NCBI GenBank assembly: GCA_030849065.1
Contig: JASAON010001477.1
Coordinates: forward strand, 974 to 37,414
Source of the DNA: Jaenimonas drosophilae
Taxonomy: Eukaryota; Euglenozoa; Kinetoplastea; Trypanosomatida; Trypanosomatidae
Direction of reading: 5' to 3'
Length of the DNA stretch: 36,441 bases
Notes under the pieces: generated by a model
Seen by the model: only the letters and a program-made list of their open reading frames with translations
What the model was told of the DNA's origin: nothing
Databases searched by the model: none
Made by a program: the position numbers and the translations under genes
Shown: one piece after another, positions 8,518-17,928 of the stretch
Layout of the letters: every line of letters starts with the position of its first letter
How positions within the stretch are numbered: position 1 is the stretch's first letter

Positions 8518-11424
8518 CTAGTCTGAATGCCGTAGCATGCGCTCTGCCAGTCTTCGCTCTGCCACAGACTGCATCTCGACGGCAAGGACACGTACTCCGT
8601 GGTGCTCAATCGTCAAGCAGCATTCCGGGTGTTGAGCATGGGCCTGGTGAATGCCAGCACCGTGATATGCGCAGAGCCCTACACGAACCTCTATCTCGTT
8701 CAACTCCGCTGGTCCAATGAGAATGTGCGAGGACCCAGAACTGGAACCGTGGCTCTCTCCGGAAGAAAATCGTTGCAGAAGTGAGCGCACGAGGCCGCCG
8801 TCGTCCAGGCGGGTCACAGAAACCTTCAAGCCCTGCTTACCCAGTCTCTCCAGTAGAAGAATCCGTCGGCCAGTTCCAACGCGTGAGGCATGGTGCTTGG
8901 ACACAACAAAGCTTCCTACAGGCGGCACCATCCCCTCTCGACCACCAGGACAGCGCCGGCGACGGGTGTCGCGAGCCGATGACTTCGTATCCATCACGGA
9001 GCGGCCCGTAGGTGGTGAAGCACTAACAAGACGCTGGACGCTCGGTCCCTTCGTCTCTCCTCTTGCACTGCTGATGGCATTCATGATGGAGCTCTCGAGA
9101 TGGGGCGTCGCAGGCAATTGTCGGTCTTGATGGGCATACCCTACACATGCACTTTGCCAGTTCTGACGAGGCGACATTGCCCAGCGGGTGGCGGTGGTAT
9201 CGGAGTAGCCCAGAACCCTGCTGCCCTGTGACTCCGAGATGGCCTCCGGTGTTGGGCTGGACAACCGCCTTTCTTCCTGGGTCGCTGCAGTGGGTGCGGA
9301 CATCGCGTGGTTCCGATCGCTCACCGTCGTGGTGGATCGGCCAAAGCGCAGCGGCGGCACAAAGGGAGACTCGAGATACCCATCGCGGGATGATGCCAAA
9401 GGTTGATCTGGCACGTGACGAGAACGGAGAGAGCTAGCTGTCATCTGAATGTGGCGCGATGTCCCTGCCTTGGGCCTGGCATCCTCTTCGACGCCAACTT
9501 GGCTGGTTACGGTGCTCCGTGGTGAAGTACCTCGCCAAGGTGTGGAGCCGTGTTGGGAAGCACGGGTGGCATCCACCACGCTACTGGCAGAGGATGGGTG
9601 TGCGGAGATCCTTATCCAACTACTGCAGCAGCTAGATCGGCCCTCAGCAGCGTCAGCGGCTCGGCTATATTGTTGGGGCTCAAGTGACTCCGGTAAAGCT
9701 GTTTGTGAGCGTCGATCCGCACTGGAGGAACAAATGGTGCTACGTCGGCTGACTTGATGTGTGGAAGAGGTCCGACTGGATTCTCCTCTGCAGGTCTCTT
9801 GCGCGCGTCGTACTGCCTCCATTCGTGTAAGCCCGAGCAAGGATGCAGCACGGGCCAGTAGATCGGCACCTCGAGTGCTGGCACTTGTGATGGCCGACTG
9901 GGCGGTGGCGGCGGGACGTGGCCACGTTGTCGTGGATTCAGACCCGTCATCGTGGACGGTTGGCTCCCCTTCACAGGATTCTATCCGAGAGCCGTTGAAC
10001 CGCTCTTCTGCGGTTGCACTTCCAATCAACGACGGCGACGCTGCTGGTCGAATCCGTTCTGGCGTTCTGACAGAAGTGTCGGCAGCGGAGTCCAACTCCA
10101 CATGAGATGCCGCTCGACCAGCGGACTCCTCGGGCCGAGGTCCACGTTCCATGAGTGACGCTGTGGCCTCTGGTGGCGTGGTCAACGAATCTCTGTTGAA
10201 GACCATGCTGTGTTGGGCACGTGGCTCGTACAACATCCGCTGTTGGTATGGTTGGCCCTTCTCTCGTCGCACACGGCGTACCACCAGTCCAGAGGGCGTC
10301 ACCGTTTTTGAGCTTTTGGCAGAAGCAACCGGCGGCTGAATGTTAAGGTCTCGGCGCGGACGAAGTCCCACAGAAGCCACATCACACGGGAGGCGCTCCT
10401 CTCGGACGTGGCACAGAATGAGGGTACTCCCTGCACTCTCATTCAGCTCCGACTGGTCCACTTCCCAACTTGTCGGTGCCTCCCTACTTGGACGGGGACC
10501 TGTGGTACTCCGACGCAGTGGCGATACGGTTGTGCTGCCGTCGGAAGTGAGTTCTGCCAACAACTTTTCTGCTGCAATAGCCGCGGGAAATGATGAGGAC
10601 TCAGCAGCCCCCGTGCCCTTGCTTGGGAGCCATGCCGGTTGGCCCGCCTCTGCGAGACGCCACATCTCTTCGCCCTCTGACTCTTCTTCCTTCTGTGGGA
10701 TAGCTGGAGAGGTTCCACACGATGAGGTGGGAGACGGAAGGGTTGAGGTCAGGTCCACCTCAATGAGCTCCGTCACATCAGGCAACTCCATGGACGACTC
10801 TACCGTCATCGAGGTCGCCTCCACGACCTCGTCCATTGGTGGTAGCGAAGGAGAAGAGCCAAGGCCCGCATAGAAAAGACGCACGGCAGCAATCTGATGA
10901 AGGCCAGAGTTGTCAAGCTGACCAGCGAAGCGCAGAGTCAAAAAGACACGTGTATTTGTGTCTTTTTGACTCTGTGTAGATGGCGTTGAGCAATCATTGC
11001 CAAGAAGATGCATGGAGGCCTCCGCAAGTGCGCGGAGTGGGAGAGAGAGACGTGGTACCGTCCACCCTTCTTCAGCTGTGCAAGAGTGGGTGGGCATTGC
11101 CCAACAGTGGACAGCAACGTCCCTGAGGTTCATCTGGGAAGTTTCCTGGGGCATTGACTTGTAGCAAACTGCAAGGCCAACGACGCACTGTGTTGGAAAG
11201 AAGCGTCCAGGCACGGCAGGGACCACCTCCAGCACCAGCTCGCCAACTGCACCAGCATGCCAATGGTGAGGTCCTGGATGCCGCAGTTCACACACCGCAG
11301 CAGTCTCCCCAGTGCCCACAGATGAATTGATCCACGTGGAGGAAGAAGATGCTAGTGATGCATGAACTTCGTCACATGAGATTGGCGCAAAGGCACCCGC
11401 CCCACCCGTTCCTGAAGCCTGCAT
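8518..11424 (-). CDS. Large low-complexity protein, unrecognised, 968 residues from first ATG
   Basis: I do not recognise the family. From the first in-frame ATG at 11424 the protein has 968 residues, but the frame stays open a further 60 codons to a GTG at 11604 and the extra segment looks coding. Residues up to about 190 appear folded, with beta-type hydrophobic patterning (LVLEVVP, VFLTLRFAG), perhaps a C2-like domain. About 200-840 is Ser/Thr/Arg/Pro-rich and probably disordered. The last 130 residues look folded again, with alternating hydrophobic strands (RILLLERL, LKVSVTRL, IEVRVGLC) and a final helix, reminiscent of a PH-like fold. A cytoskeletal or signalling scaffold is a guess. A perfect inverted repeat lies inside the coding region at 10933-10974. 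Confidence 0.72.
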   Translation of the reverse strand: MQASGTGGAGAFAPISCDEVHASLASSSSTWINSSVGTGETAAVCELRHPGPHHWHAGAVGELVLEVVPAVPGRFFPTQCVVGLAVCYKSMPQETSQMNLRDVAVHCWAMPTHSCTAEEGWTVPRLSLPLRALAEASMHLLGNDCSTPSTQSQKDTNTRVFLTLRFAGQLDNSGLHQIAAVRLFYAGLGSSPSLPPMDEVVEATSMTVESSMELPDVTELIEVDLTSTLPSPTSSCGTSPAIPQKEEESEGEEMWRLAEAGQPAWLPSKGTGAAESSSFPAAIAAEKLLAELTSDGSTTVSPLRRSTTGPRPSREAPTSWEVDQSELNESAGSTLILCHVREERLPCDVASVGLRPRRDLNIQPPVASAKSSKTVTPSGLVVRRVRREKGQPYQQRMLYEPRAQHSMVFNRDSLTTPPEATASLMERGPRPEESAGRAASHVELDSAADTSVRTPERIRPAASPSLIGSATAEERFNGSRIESCEGEPTVHDDGSESTTTWPRPAATAQSAITSASTRGADLLARAASLLGLTRMEAVRRAQETCRGESSRTSSTHQVSRRSTICSSSADRRSQTALPESLEPQQYSRAADAAEGRSSCCSSWIRISAHPSSASSVVDATRASQHGSTPWRGTSPRSTVTSQVGVEEDARPKAGTSRHIQMTASSLRSRHVPDQPLASSRDGYLESPFVPPLRFGRSTTTVSDRNHAMSAPTAATQEERRLSSPTPEAISESQGSRVLGYSDTTATRWAMSPRQNWQSACVGYAHQDRQLPATPHLESSIMNAISSARGETKGPSVQRLVSASPPTGRSVMDTKSSARDTRRRRCPGGREGMVPPVGSFVVSKHHASRVGTGRRILLLERLGKQGLKVSVTRLDDGGLVRSLLQRFSSGESHGSSSGSSHILIGPAELNEIEVRVGLCAYHGAGIHQAHAQHPECCLTIEHHGVRVLAVEMQSVAERRLAERMLRHSD
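10933..10974. repeat. Perfect 17-bp inverted repeat with 8-base loop inside a CDS
   Basis: The arms 10933-10949 and 10958-10974 are exact reverse complements (CAGAGTCAAAAAGACAC and its complement) around the loop GTGTATTT. The element is read in frame as part of the 968-residue protein, around residues 150-164. In the transcript it would form a stable hairpin. Confidence 0.97.
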
Positions 11425-11604
11425 GAGTCGCAGCAGTGCATCCACATGAGACGTCACCAGCGGTGCATCGAGCACTTCATGAGAAGGAAGACGGCGGCAA
11501 TCGGTGTCCGAAGAAGAACGCACGGATTGGGCCCCCGCCGGGCACGTACTACTTGAAGTCAGCGTTGTATCGAGGAGGAGCGCTGTGATTGATTCCACAG
11601 CCAC

Positions 11605-12058
11605 AGTCGATCGTGATTACGATCCAGGAGAATATAGCCGTGTGTGTGAAAGGGGTGGTGTTCTTGTGTTGAGTGTGTGTGTGTGTGTAAAAATCTAGTG
11701 TTCTAATGTGTGTATGATGAATGATTGCGGCTTCAACGAGTGGGTTGCAGGCTCCCCCAATAAAAAATCTACAGGTTCAAGTAGGCAGCCGGTATAGCAC
11801 GGGGTTGCCATAGAGAAACACCTTTTAGTGAATGCAACATGAAAGGAGGTGAAGTTGAATGTTCAATCTTGGAAGGAGTCAGGTGCATCACATCTCCTTT
11901 GCATAGTCCACCGTGGGCCCACACCAGAATTATCTTTTCTTTTTGTGTTCGTTATGAATGTGACTAGGCTACGTGGGCACTGAGACTTTGGTGGCGAGAA
12001 ACACGTCACAAGTGAGAGCGAGGGCAACCACGCAGTTCCCCCTTGTTCTCAGGCTTGC
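11605..12058. other. Intergenic region, 454 bases
   Basis: This lies between the stop of the NDUFAF6-like gene and the open frame of the low-complexity protein. It holds the GT microsatellite and a minus-strand C/T-rich stretch near 11665-11625. No gene is seen. Confidence 0.45.
11673..11688. repeat. (GT)8 microsatellite
   Basis: This short GT repeat lies upstream of the large low-complexity gene and reads as AC on its coding strand. It is near a C/A/T-rich stretch that may serve in splicing. Confidence 0.9.
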
Positions 12059-13846
12059 CTAGTCCAGTGAGGCAGGGGGAAGCCGTCCCTTGTTGTTCAC
12101 GCCAGATGCCACCTTGTACTTGGAAGGAACCTGCACGAGCGACCTACCAAGGAAGGGGATGGGGGCAGCCTCCTGGAGCAATCGCTCAATGCTCTGGTGT
12201 CGCCGCCACTCCCAAAACTTCTTGAGCCGGTACCACGAAAACCCCGCGTTTTCAATGTTGTAGTCGGCGAACATGGCGCTTACGTTGAAGCTTCGACGCT
12301 GCAAAAAGCCAAGATAGTAGTTGGCGTAGATGCACTCCATGATGATTGGCCACGCCTTCGGATCCACATCCTTCGCCGCCTTCTCCGCATGGAGCATCTC
12401 ATCCCTCGCGATGCACATCACTTCATAGAGGAGATGCCGAACCGCGCGGTCACTCGAGGCGAGAGAGACATTTCGAAGCAACGCCAAGTTGACATGGTTG
12501 TCGGCGCACAAGTCGGCAGGGAGCATCGTGAAGCCCAACTTGGCGTACTTCTTCCAAAACATGACGCTGTGGCTTGTGAGGCCGGTAGCCCGACCCACAT
12601 GAAGCAGCACATGCTCCGCAGCATCGTCCTTCACCCCAGTCGCTTCTAGCAAGGAGGCGTAGAAGTAGCCGTAAAATTTGTCGTAGTGATCAAAGAGTTG
12701 CTTCACACTGCCGGGCTGCTGAACCACCTTCAGCCGAGCGTCGGTGAAGCCACGCACAAACATTTTGGTCATCTTTGGGTTGCGTCGAAACGTTGCCGCA
12801 AAGGGTCTCAACACTGGATGAGAGTCCACGAACTGTCCGGAAAGGGCGGTGGATTTGTTGTCCAGAATGGCCCCCACGGATTCCTTCCAGAAGAGAAGCT
12901 TCATGCCCGCTCCAGTTGTCTTGACACCACGCTGGGATTGGACCTCCAGCATACCCCATCGTGCACGATTCAGAGACATGGCGAGATACCACAGCGCGTA
13001 GTAATCGCGCCGGGTGTCTTTATCTGGATACGCCACCTCCCCCAAACGAAAGTGCGTCATGTCGTAGGTGGCGAGATCAGACTCCATCTTGAGGAAGTCG
13101 GCCTCACCCACATCCAACACCACCCCACTCTGCTGCTCCGCCCGATCGCTCTTCGAGGACGAGATGCGCTTCCACATCTCCTCCTTGGTGATATCCGTCT
13201 GCGGAAGGGAGTTGTAGTAGGCCTCCACATCCACATCCACATCCTTGGGCTCTGGGGTGTGGGTCGCAGGAGCTGCCTCAGTGGTGGATTGACCAGCGGG
13301 AGACGCGAACGGTGACTGAAGGGAAGGGGATGGAGATGGCGTGTGGGCAGATTGTCGCGGTCGCGGCAGAGAGGATGGACTACCACGGTGTCCCTTCACC
13401 CCCGTCCCGGAGGGTGAGGTGCTTTGCTTGGTCTCAGACTCCTGGCCAATCATAGCGGGACGATCGCGTGGGGAAGGCAACTTACCAGTCATGGCAACAC
13501 CAGCCATCAGCTCCGCCTGCGCCGCCTGCACGGCTGCCTCGGAACCCGGCACATCGCACGGAAGTGGACCACTGGCGGCGGTTCCGCTGCTGGGGTCCAC
13601 GGGCTTCATGAATCCGCTGAGGGACCCGGCGTACTCCGTAAAGCCCTCTATTCCACCAATACCATCATCCTTGGATATGCTCATTGGGCGAGGTGGCAGC
13701 GTTGGAGCAGCTTTGCTAGATGCGCTTGTGGGGGTGGATGCATCTCTCCATGCCATGAAGAGAGCGCTATGTGCTAGCCCCCGCGGCATGCGGCGCGAAG
13801 GCCCCGACGACGACGTCGCATACCGCTTGATCAGACGAGCGCGCAT
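12059..13846 (-). CDS. NDUFAF6: NDUFAF6-like complex I assembly factor (squalene/phytoene synthase-like fold)
   Basis: This 595-residue protein begins with a basic, Ser/Ala-rich, acid-free stretch typical of a mitochondrial presequence. About residues 40-240 are a low-complexity Pro/Ser/Ala linker. From about 245 onward it resembles the trans-isoprenyl-diphosphate-synthase-like family that includes NDUFAF6. Visible are a YYALWYLAMSLNRAR helix, LLFWKESVGAILDNK, HPVLRPFAATFRR, a helix after FVRGFTDARL and a late helix with RHLLYEVMCIARDEML. The aspartate-rich DxxxD motifs of true phytoene synthases are not evident, which fits an assembly factor. NDUFAF6 helps build the ND1 module of complex I on the matrix side of the inner membrane. 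It is longer than human NDUFAF6 (about 330 residues), mainly because of the N-terminal extension. Assignment rests on pattern recognition; a catalytic isoprenoid enzyme is the less likely alternative. Confidence 0.75.
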   Translation of the reverse strand: MRARLIKRYATSSSGPSRRMPRGLAHSALFMAWRDASTPTSASSKAAPTLPPRPMSISKDDGIGGIEGFTEYAGSLSGFMKPVDPSSGTAASGPLPCDVPGSEAAVQAAQAELMAGVAMTGKLPSPRDRPAMIGQESETKQSTSPSGTGVKGHRGSPSSLPRPRQSAHTPSPSPSLQSPFASPAGQSTTEAAPATHTPEPKDVDVDVEAYYNSLPQTDITKEEMWKRISSSKSDRAEQQSGVVLDVGEADFLKMESDLATYDMTHFRLGEVAYPDKDTRRDYYALWYLAMSLNRARWGMLEVQSQRGVKTTGAGMKLLFWKESVGAILDNKSTALSGQFVDSHPVLRPFAATFRRNPKMTKMFVRGFTDARLKVVQQPGSVKQLFDHYDKFYGYFYASLLEATGVKDDAAEHVLLHVGRATGLTSHSVMFWKKYAKLGFTMLPADLCADNHVNLALLRNVSLASSDRAVRHLLYEVMCIARDEMLHAEKAAKDVDPKAWPIIMECIYANYYLGFLQRRSFNVSAMFADYNIENAGFSWYRLKKFWEWRRHQSIERLLQEAAPIPFLGRSLVQVPSKYKVASGVNNKGRLPPASLD

Positions 13847-14081
13847 TCACAATGAAATGCTGAGTCCGCTACAGAATCTAAGTCATACCATTACCAATGC
13901 AAAAATGAAGTAGTTGGAGAAGAGTAACTTCATGATGGGCCAAGGCACTCACAATAGCTTTTGTGCCTCCTCACTCGAGGGTGTTAGTCACAGGGGGGAG
14001 GGGGCTCATTGGAAGCAGCGGTTATCTATGGAGGAAGAAGGAGTACCTTCCACCTCACAGTGTGTGTGTTCGTCGTCTACT

Positions 14082-14582
14082 CTAATAGCAATCGTAGAGC
14101 AACGCATCATCACCATCCTCGTCTTCATCCGCAGCCTCCGCTAGACGATCGGCTTCTTTGCGTAGCTCTGTGAGAACCAAATCAGCATCGTCCACGGTTC
14201 GAATTAGTGCAGATCTATGACTTGCATCCATCACCGTCCACGGAAAGAATAGTCCAGCATGGTTCACCTCCTCGTGGGCTATTCCGCTGTCCCAGAAGCT
14301 GGTATCCTGTGGAGTGTCATCATTATGCGTCTCTGACGCATTCGTAAGGTCAGCAAGTGTTTGGTAGTGGTGTTCGCAGCTCGCAGCAGTGTAAAAACAC
14401 GGTGGGCCATGGTGAAGTTGTGCGCAAGGGTTGCAGGCATTGTTTTCACCGACAGCATCGTCCCATTGAACTTCCATGATCGATAAACCAACAATGGATG
14501 AGTGAATACCGTGTAGAGTGGGACTTGGTTGAACAGCACAACGCTGCCACGCCTTTAGCAAGTCAGCTGGGCATGTGGTCAT
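14082..14582 (-). CDS. Small acidic protein, 166 residues, unrecognised
   Basis: I do not recognise the family. The N-terminal half is rich in Cys and His (several Cys within about 50-70, including CNPCAQLHHGPPC and a CEHH pair), which could bind a metal but matches no named zinc finger. The C-terminal 45 residues are strongly acidic (EADEDEDGDDA) and helical. No membrane segment is present. It sits tightly between the SRP-receptor gene and the NDUFAF6-like gene on the same strand. Coding status is likely but not certain because of its size. Confidence 0.62.
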   Translation of the reverse strand: MTTCPADLLKAWQRCAVQPSPTLHGIHSSIVGLSIMEVQWDDAVGENNACNPCAQLHHGPPCFYTAASCEHHYQTLADLTNASETHNDDTPQDTSFWDSGIAHEEVNHAGLFFPWTVMDASHRSALIRTVDDADLVLTELRKEADRLAEAADEDEDGDDALLYDCY

Positions 14583-14833
14583 GTGAGCAGATGGCAGTAA
14601 GTCCTACAAGGGAAGCGCACGTCAGCTGCGATCCAGCTAGCCTTGGTTGTGTCATGGCACAAGAAGAAAAGAAGGGGATGAAACACCACATGCAGTAGAA
14701 CCATAAGGGCAGGACATGACATCCTTGCACCCGCCAACACCTGGGTTTAACTCCACAGCATATCGAAGCATGTTGTGTCTTGCAGCATCAACCAGAAATA
14801 AGAATATCCGACCCATCCATTCGAGCCCGCCCA

Positions 14834-16618
14834 CTACTGCATGAGAGCGCTCACCACGACCTCCGGCTCAATCACCTTGAGGTCCTGATACGTTTGTCCC
14901 ACCCCAACAAACACGATGGGCTGTCCAAGCTCGTAGACCATTGACAGCGCTGCACCAACCTTATCATCAATGGTATCAAACTTTGTGAGGACGATTCCGT
15001 CAATGCCGCGATGGGCGGCCCCCACCGGGGCAAAGTCAATGAGACACTGGTTGAACTTTCGGAGTTGGTCAACCCCGTTGTTCCCCACGAGCGCCTCCCC
15101 CACAAAGAGGACCAAATCGGGTTGGTTGTCATGAATAAGCTTGGCCAATGCTCGCATCCGAGACTCGTGGTCCTGCATGCGGCCGGCAGTATCAATCATC
15201 ACCACGTCTGTGTGCTGGCGGCTAGCGTGGGCAATCGCGGCGGAGGCGACGGCAGATGGATCCGACCCATAGCCCATCTGAAACACTTGCGCGCCGAGGC
15301 ACCTTCCATGGACCTCCAACTGCTCCACCGCTCCATGGCGGAAAGTATCACCAGCGGCAAGCAGCACGCTGAAGTTGTTTTGTTGGAGCCAATACGTAAT
15401 CTTAGCAAGGGACGTGGACTTACCCACCCCATTGACGCCGCAGAAGACAATAGAATAGGGTTTCATGCGTGCCTTGGCTGCTGCCACGTCGCGGAGCACA
15501 TTCACCTCTCGTTTGGGCTGCAGGATTCGCTGTAGTGCAGTCGTCATGGCAGTCTCCACTGTTGTGTAAACGGAGTCAAAGGTACCGAGGCGCTTTCCCG
15601 CCAACGAGGACTCCACGGAGCCACACACATGCTCCGCCACCTCCACAGCGACGTTCTTGGCAATCAGTTTTTCTCGAAGACTTGGAATGACCTTTTGCAG
15701 ATCACCTTCGTCCACCTCACGTGTACCAACGTAGGAACGAAGCCAGTTGGCGAGCCGGCCGCGTGATTGACCTTCCCACTCCTTTTCCTTGACGGGGGCC
15801 GCGGCTCCATTTGCCAACCGCTTGACGTAAGTGGCCCGCTGCAGCTCGGTTTGTGCCTGGAGAACCTCCGCAGAGGGGCCACTGGCAGATGCCTGCGCAG
15901 CCACCGCGGGATCATTAACGGGGCCATCATCCCAGGTTGTGGGTGCCTTTGCTGGTCGTTTCTTCCGCGTTTGGGCATCTTTGCCACTGTTCGCAGAGGC
16001 GGCGGCACCACCACCACGACCCCCACCACGAGTTGCAATTCGGCGGCCATCCTTCGTGACGAAGACACCCCCTTCACGATGCCCACCACCTGAGGGGGTG
16101 GCTCCTTCGGGAGAGGCGATTGAAGCCTCCTCAGCACGTGCGTCATCAGTGTCTTCAAGGGCGGCGGCACCGTCCTCAGCACTCTCGTCATCCTCGTCAT
16201 CCATGTTGGGTCCAGCTGGTAGTTGAGGGCCACCATGTGCCACCTCAGCCTCGCTTGCCTCCAGCTTCTGCATCATTTGGTTGCACTCATCGGCAAAGTT
16301 AATTGGCCCCTCTCCTCCATCTCTGCGTGCGTGCAGAAGCCTCTTGGTAAATGCCTGAACAACCTCTCGGAGAAAGTCCTCAACGTAGTGAGTTACAAGA
16401 AACTTTGGACAGGCAGCGACGGCGAAGAACTTCGCCTCGTTCTGAAGTGACCAATACAACTTCACATCCTCCACGGTGAAGGCACGCTCGCTGATGCGAT
16501 CTTCCAAGAGGACGTCCTGGATGAGGCGGTTGATCACCGCTCGGCGGCCAGACTCGTGTGTTGTGTGTTGCCACAAAACCTCACCGCCATAGCTAATGAG
16601 CGCTAGGGTATCAATCAT
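14834..16618 (-). CDS. SRPRA: Signal recognition particle receptor subunit alpha
   Basis: This 594-residue protein is the ER-membrane docking GTPase for SRP-ribosome complexes. Residues 1 to about 130 form the longin-like SRX domain that binds the beta subunit. About 140-270 are a low-complexity Gly/Ala/acidic/basic linker. From about 290 comes the helical N domain, then the Ras-like G domain of the SRP54/FtsY family. Motifs are the P-loop GVNGVGKST (394-402), DTFRHGAVEQL (424-434), DTAGR (476-480), TKFD (545-548) and the closing GVGQTYQDL (about 573-581). Length and order match eukaryotic SR-alpha, which is about 600-640 residues. On the coding strand two pyrimidine tracts, including T12 at 16814-16803, precede the start, with CTCAG at 16675-16670. 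Confidence 0.97.
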   Translation of the reverse strand: MIDTLALISYGGEVLWQHTTHESGRRAVINRLIQDVLLEDRISERAFTVEDVKLYWSLQNEAKFFAVAACPKFLVTHYVEDFLREVVQAFTKRLLHARRDGGEGPINFADECNQMMQKLEASEAEVAHGGPQLPAGPNMDDEDDESAEDGAAALEDTDDARAEEASIASPEGATPSGGGHREGGVFVTKDGRRIATRGGGRGGGAAASANSGKDAQTRKKRPAKAPTTWDDGPVNDPAVAAQASASGPSAEVLQAQTELQRATYVKRLANGAAAPVKEKEWEGQSRGRLANWLRSYVGTREVDEGDLQKVIPSLREKLIAKNVAVEVAEHVCGSVESSLAGKRLGTFDSVYTTVETAMTTALQRILQPKREVNVLRDVAAAKARMKPYSIVFCGVNGVGKSTSLAKITYWLQQNNFSVLLAAGDTFRHGAVEQLEVHGRCLGAQVFQMGYGSDPSAVASAAIAHASRQHTDVVMIDTAGRMQDHESRMRALAKLIHDNQPDLVLFVGEALVGNNGVDQLRKFNQCLIDFAPVGAAHRGIDGIVLTKFDTIDDKVGAALSMVYELGQPIVFVGVGQTYQDLKVIEPEVVVSALMQ

Positions 16619-16669
16619 GATGGGCGATATCCGCGACTCAACTTTGCGGATTCAGGGGTGTAAACCTTG

Positions 16670-16713
16670 CTGAGAGGGGTTGTGGAAGAGACACAGTGCG
16701 AGAAGAAGAAAAA
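16670..16713 (-). promoter_or_regulatory. Candidate trans-splice acceptor for the SRP receptor gene
   Basis: On the minus strand a T/C tract at 16713-16700 is followed by C/T-rich sequence and the first clean AG at 16671-16670. The predicted 5' UTR is about 50 bases. A T12 run at 16803-16814 lies further upstream. Confidence 0.55.
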
Positions 16714-16896
16714 CACCTTGTAGGAGTGATGGAAAATAGTCAATGCATTGCGGCAGGCGACCAATATCGTGTGCAGAGGAAAGTCAGCACACGAATTGTT
16801 GTAAAAAAAAAAAAGAGCATGAATCTTGGTCCAAGAAAATCCATCCACATGGGAAAGCTTCCCTCATACTTTGCTGTTATTTAGCGCTTTTCCGCA

Positions 16897-17559
16897 CTAA
16901 GGTTTCAGCTCATATCGTAGGCCCTCTACCGCTGTGCTGGACGTGGCACTTGTTGGGGGGGATGGTGTATTCATGGACTTCATGGCGCGTCGTCGAAGGA
17001 GCTCCTGCATTTGATTGTCATCAAGGACGAACCGCAGAGGGGTACACCCCACCGCAGCGGTGGAGCCTGACACCTCCTTCAGCGCCACCTGCGTGATGGG
17101 TTCCCAATGAGAATAGTGAGATGTCACGCCCTTGGCGGAGAGAGAGCTCATGTTGTCCGTTGGTTGTGTCTGGACGCTGGTCCAGGGTATCGATGAGGAA
17201 GATTGAGCGGGAAACTGCACTGTTGGGGGCGATGAAATAACTTCCGTCCCCAGACTTGTCAAGAATCGACGGGCATGCTTAGAGGCCCACCTCAATGAGC
17301 ACTGCCTCCCATCCACTTGGCATGGGCATTCATGAGTCTCACTCTCCGTCAACCTGTCAATCTCTGCGCAACGCTCCGACAAGGACTGGGCAAGAGATCT
17401 CAACGCTGAGAGGTCTCCGACGGCACCGGCTAACCTCAAGTCAGGATGGGCACATTGGTAGCACTGCTCCACCGCCTCTACCATCTGGTCCGCGACAGCA
17501 CGCGCGTCGCTATCGCGAAGAGGAAGCCACCGCACGCAAAACGTCTCGTGGGAAGCCAT
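16897..17559 (-). CDS. Unrecognised 220-residue protein with a Cys cluster
   Basis: I do not recognise the family. The N-terminal 80 residues are helical with an acidic-hydrophobic pattern. At about 76-92 there is a compact Cys-rich stretch (ECPCQVDGRQC) followed by a basic helix, which might bind a metal ion. About 105-150 is Ser/Thr/Pro-rich. The last 60 residues include a helical LDDNQMQELLRRRAMK segment. No signal peptide or transmembrane segment is seen. It is a plausible gene by length, strand and spacing, with its ATG right after a cluster of C/T-rich sequence on the coding strand. Confidence 0.68.
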   Translation of the reverse strand: MASHETFCVRWLPLRDSDARAVADQMVEAVEQCYQCAHPDLRLAGAVGDLSALRSLAQSLSERCAEIDRLTESETHECPCQVDGRQCSLRWASKHARRFLTSLGTEVISSPPTVQFPAQSSSSIPWTSVQTQPTDNMSSLSAKGVTSHYSHWEPITQVALKEVSGSTAAVGCTPLRFVLDDNQMQELLRRRAMKSMNTPSPPTSATSSTAVEGLRYELKP

Positions 17560-17928
17560 GGCGGTACCCCTCCTCTCTTAAGCTCTTCACTCACTCAGTA
17601 TTGCGCTGGGAGTATCAAATGTGCTCCAGAAACTGCGCAGCTTTCACGGGAAGTGAAGCCTCAGAGCGAGTGATGAGATGTTGGCGAGTGCTGCGTGTAA
17701 CGGGGATTAGTCTTCCCAGGCCCATCACTGCACCCGCTACGACCCCCAAGAGAGAAGAAAGGTAGAAGTGAGCATAGGTGAATCCTGGCCATCTTCCACA
17801 ACCTTCATGGGTGGAGCGGTACACAACAGCCCACGCCCTAACACACAAACTCATCCATTCCACACAAACCATCTCCATTCCTCTCACCTTGCTCCGGGGC
17901 AACGCGACCGACTGCCAGCCGTCCTCGA
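17560..17928. other. Intergenic region, 369 bases
   Basis: This lies between the DUF2009 gene stop and the 220-residue gene start. A 95-codon minus-strand frame here leaves only 26 bases to the upstream stop, no room for a splice acceptor, and I reject it. The minus strand near 17580-17560 is pyrimidine-rich (TAAGAGAGGAGGGG on plus) and could be part of the processing signal. Confidence 0.45.

Noticed and set aside
11760..11800. GGTTCAAG motif resembling a tRNA T-loop
   Set aside because: No matching T stem, anticodon stem or acceptor stem around it.
17615..17902. 95-codon minus-strand frame with a possible membrane helix
   Set aside because: Only 26 bases separate it from the upstream stop, leaving no room for a splice acceptor, and it fills the 5' region of the next gene.
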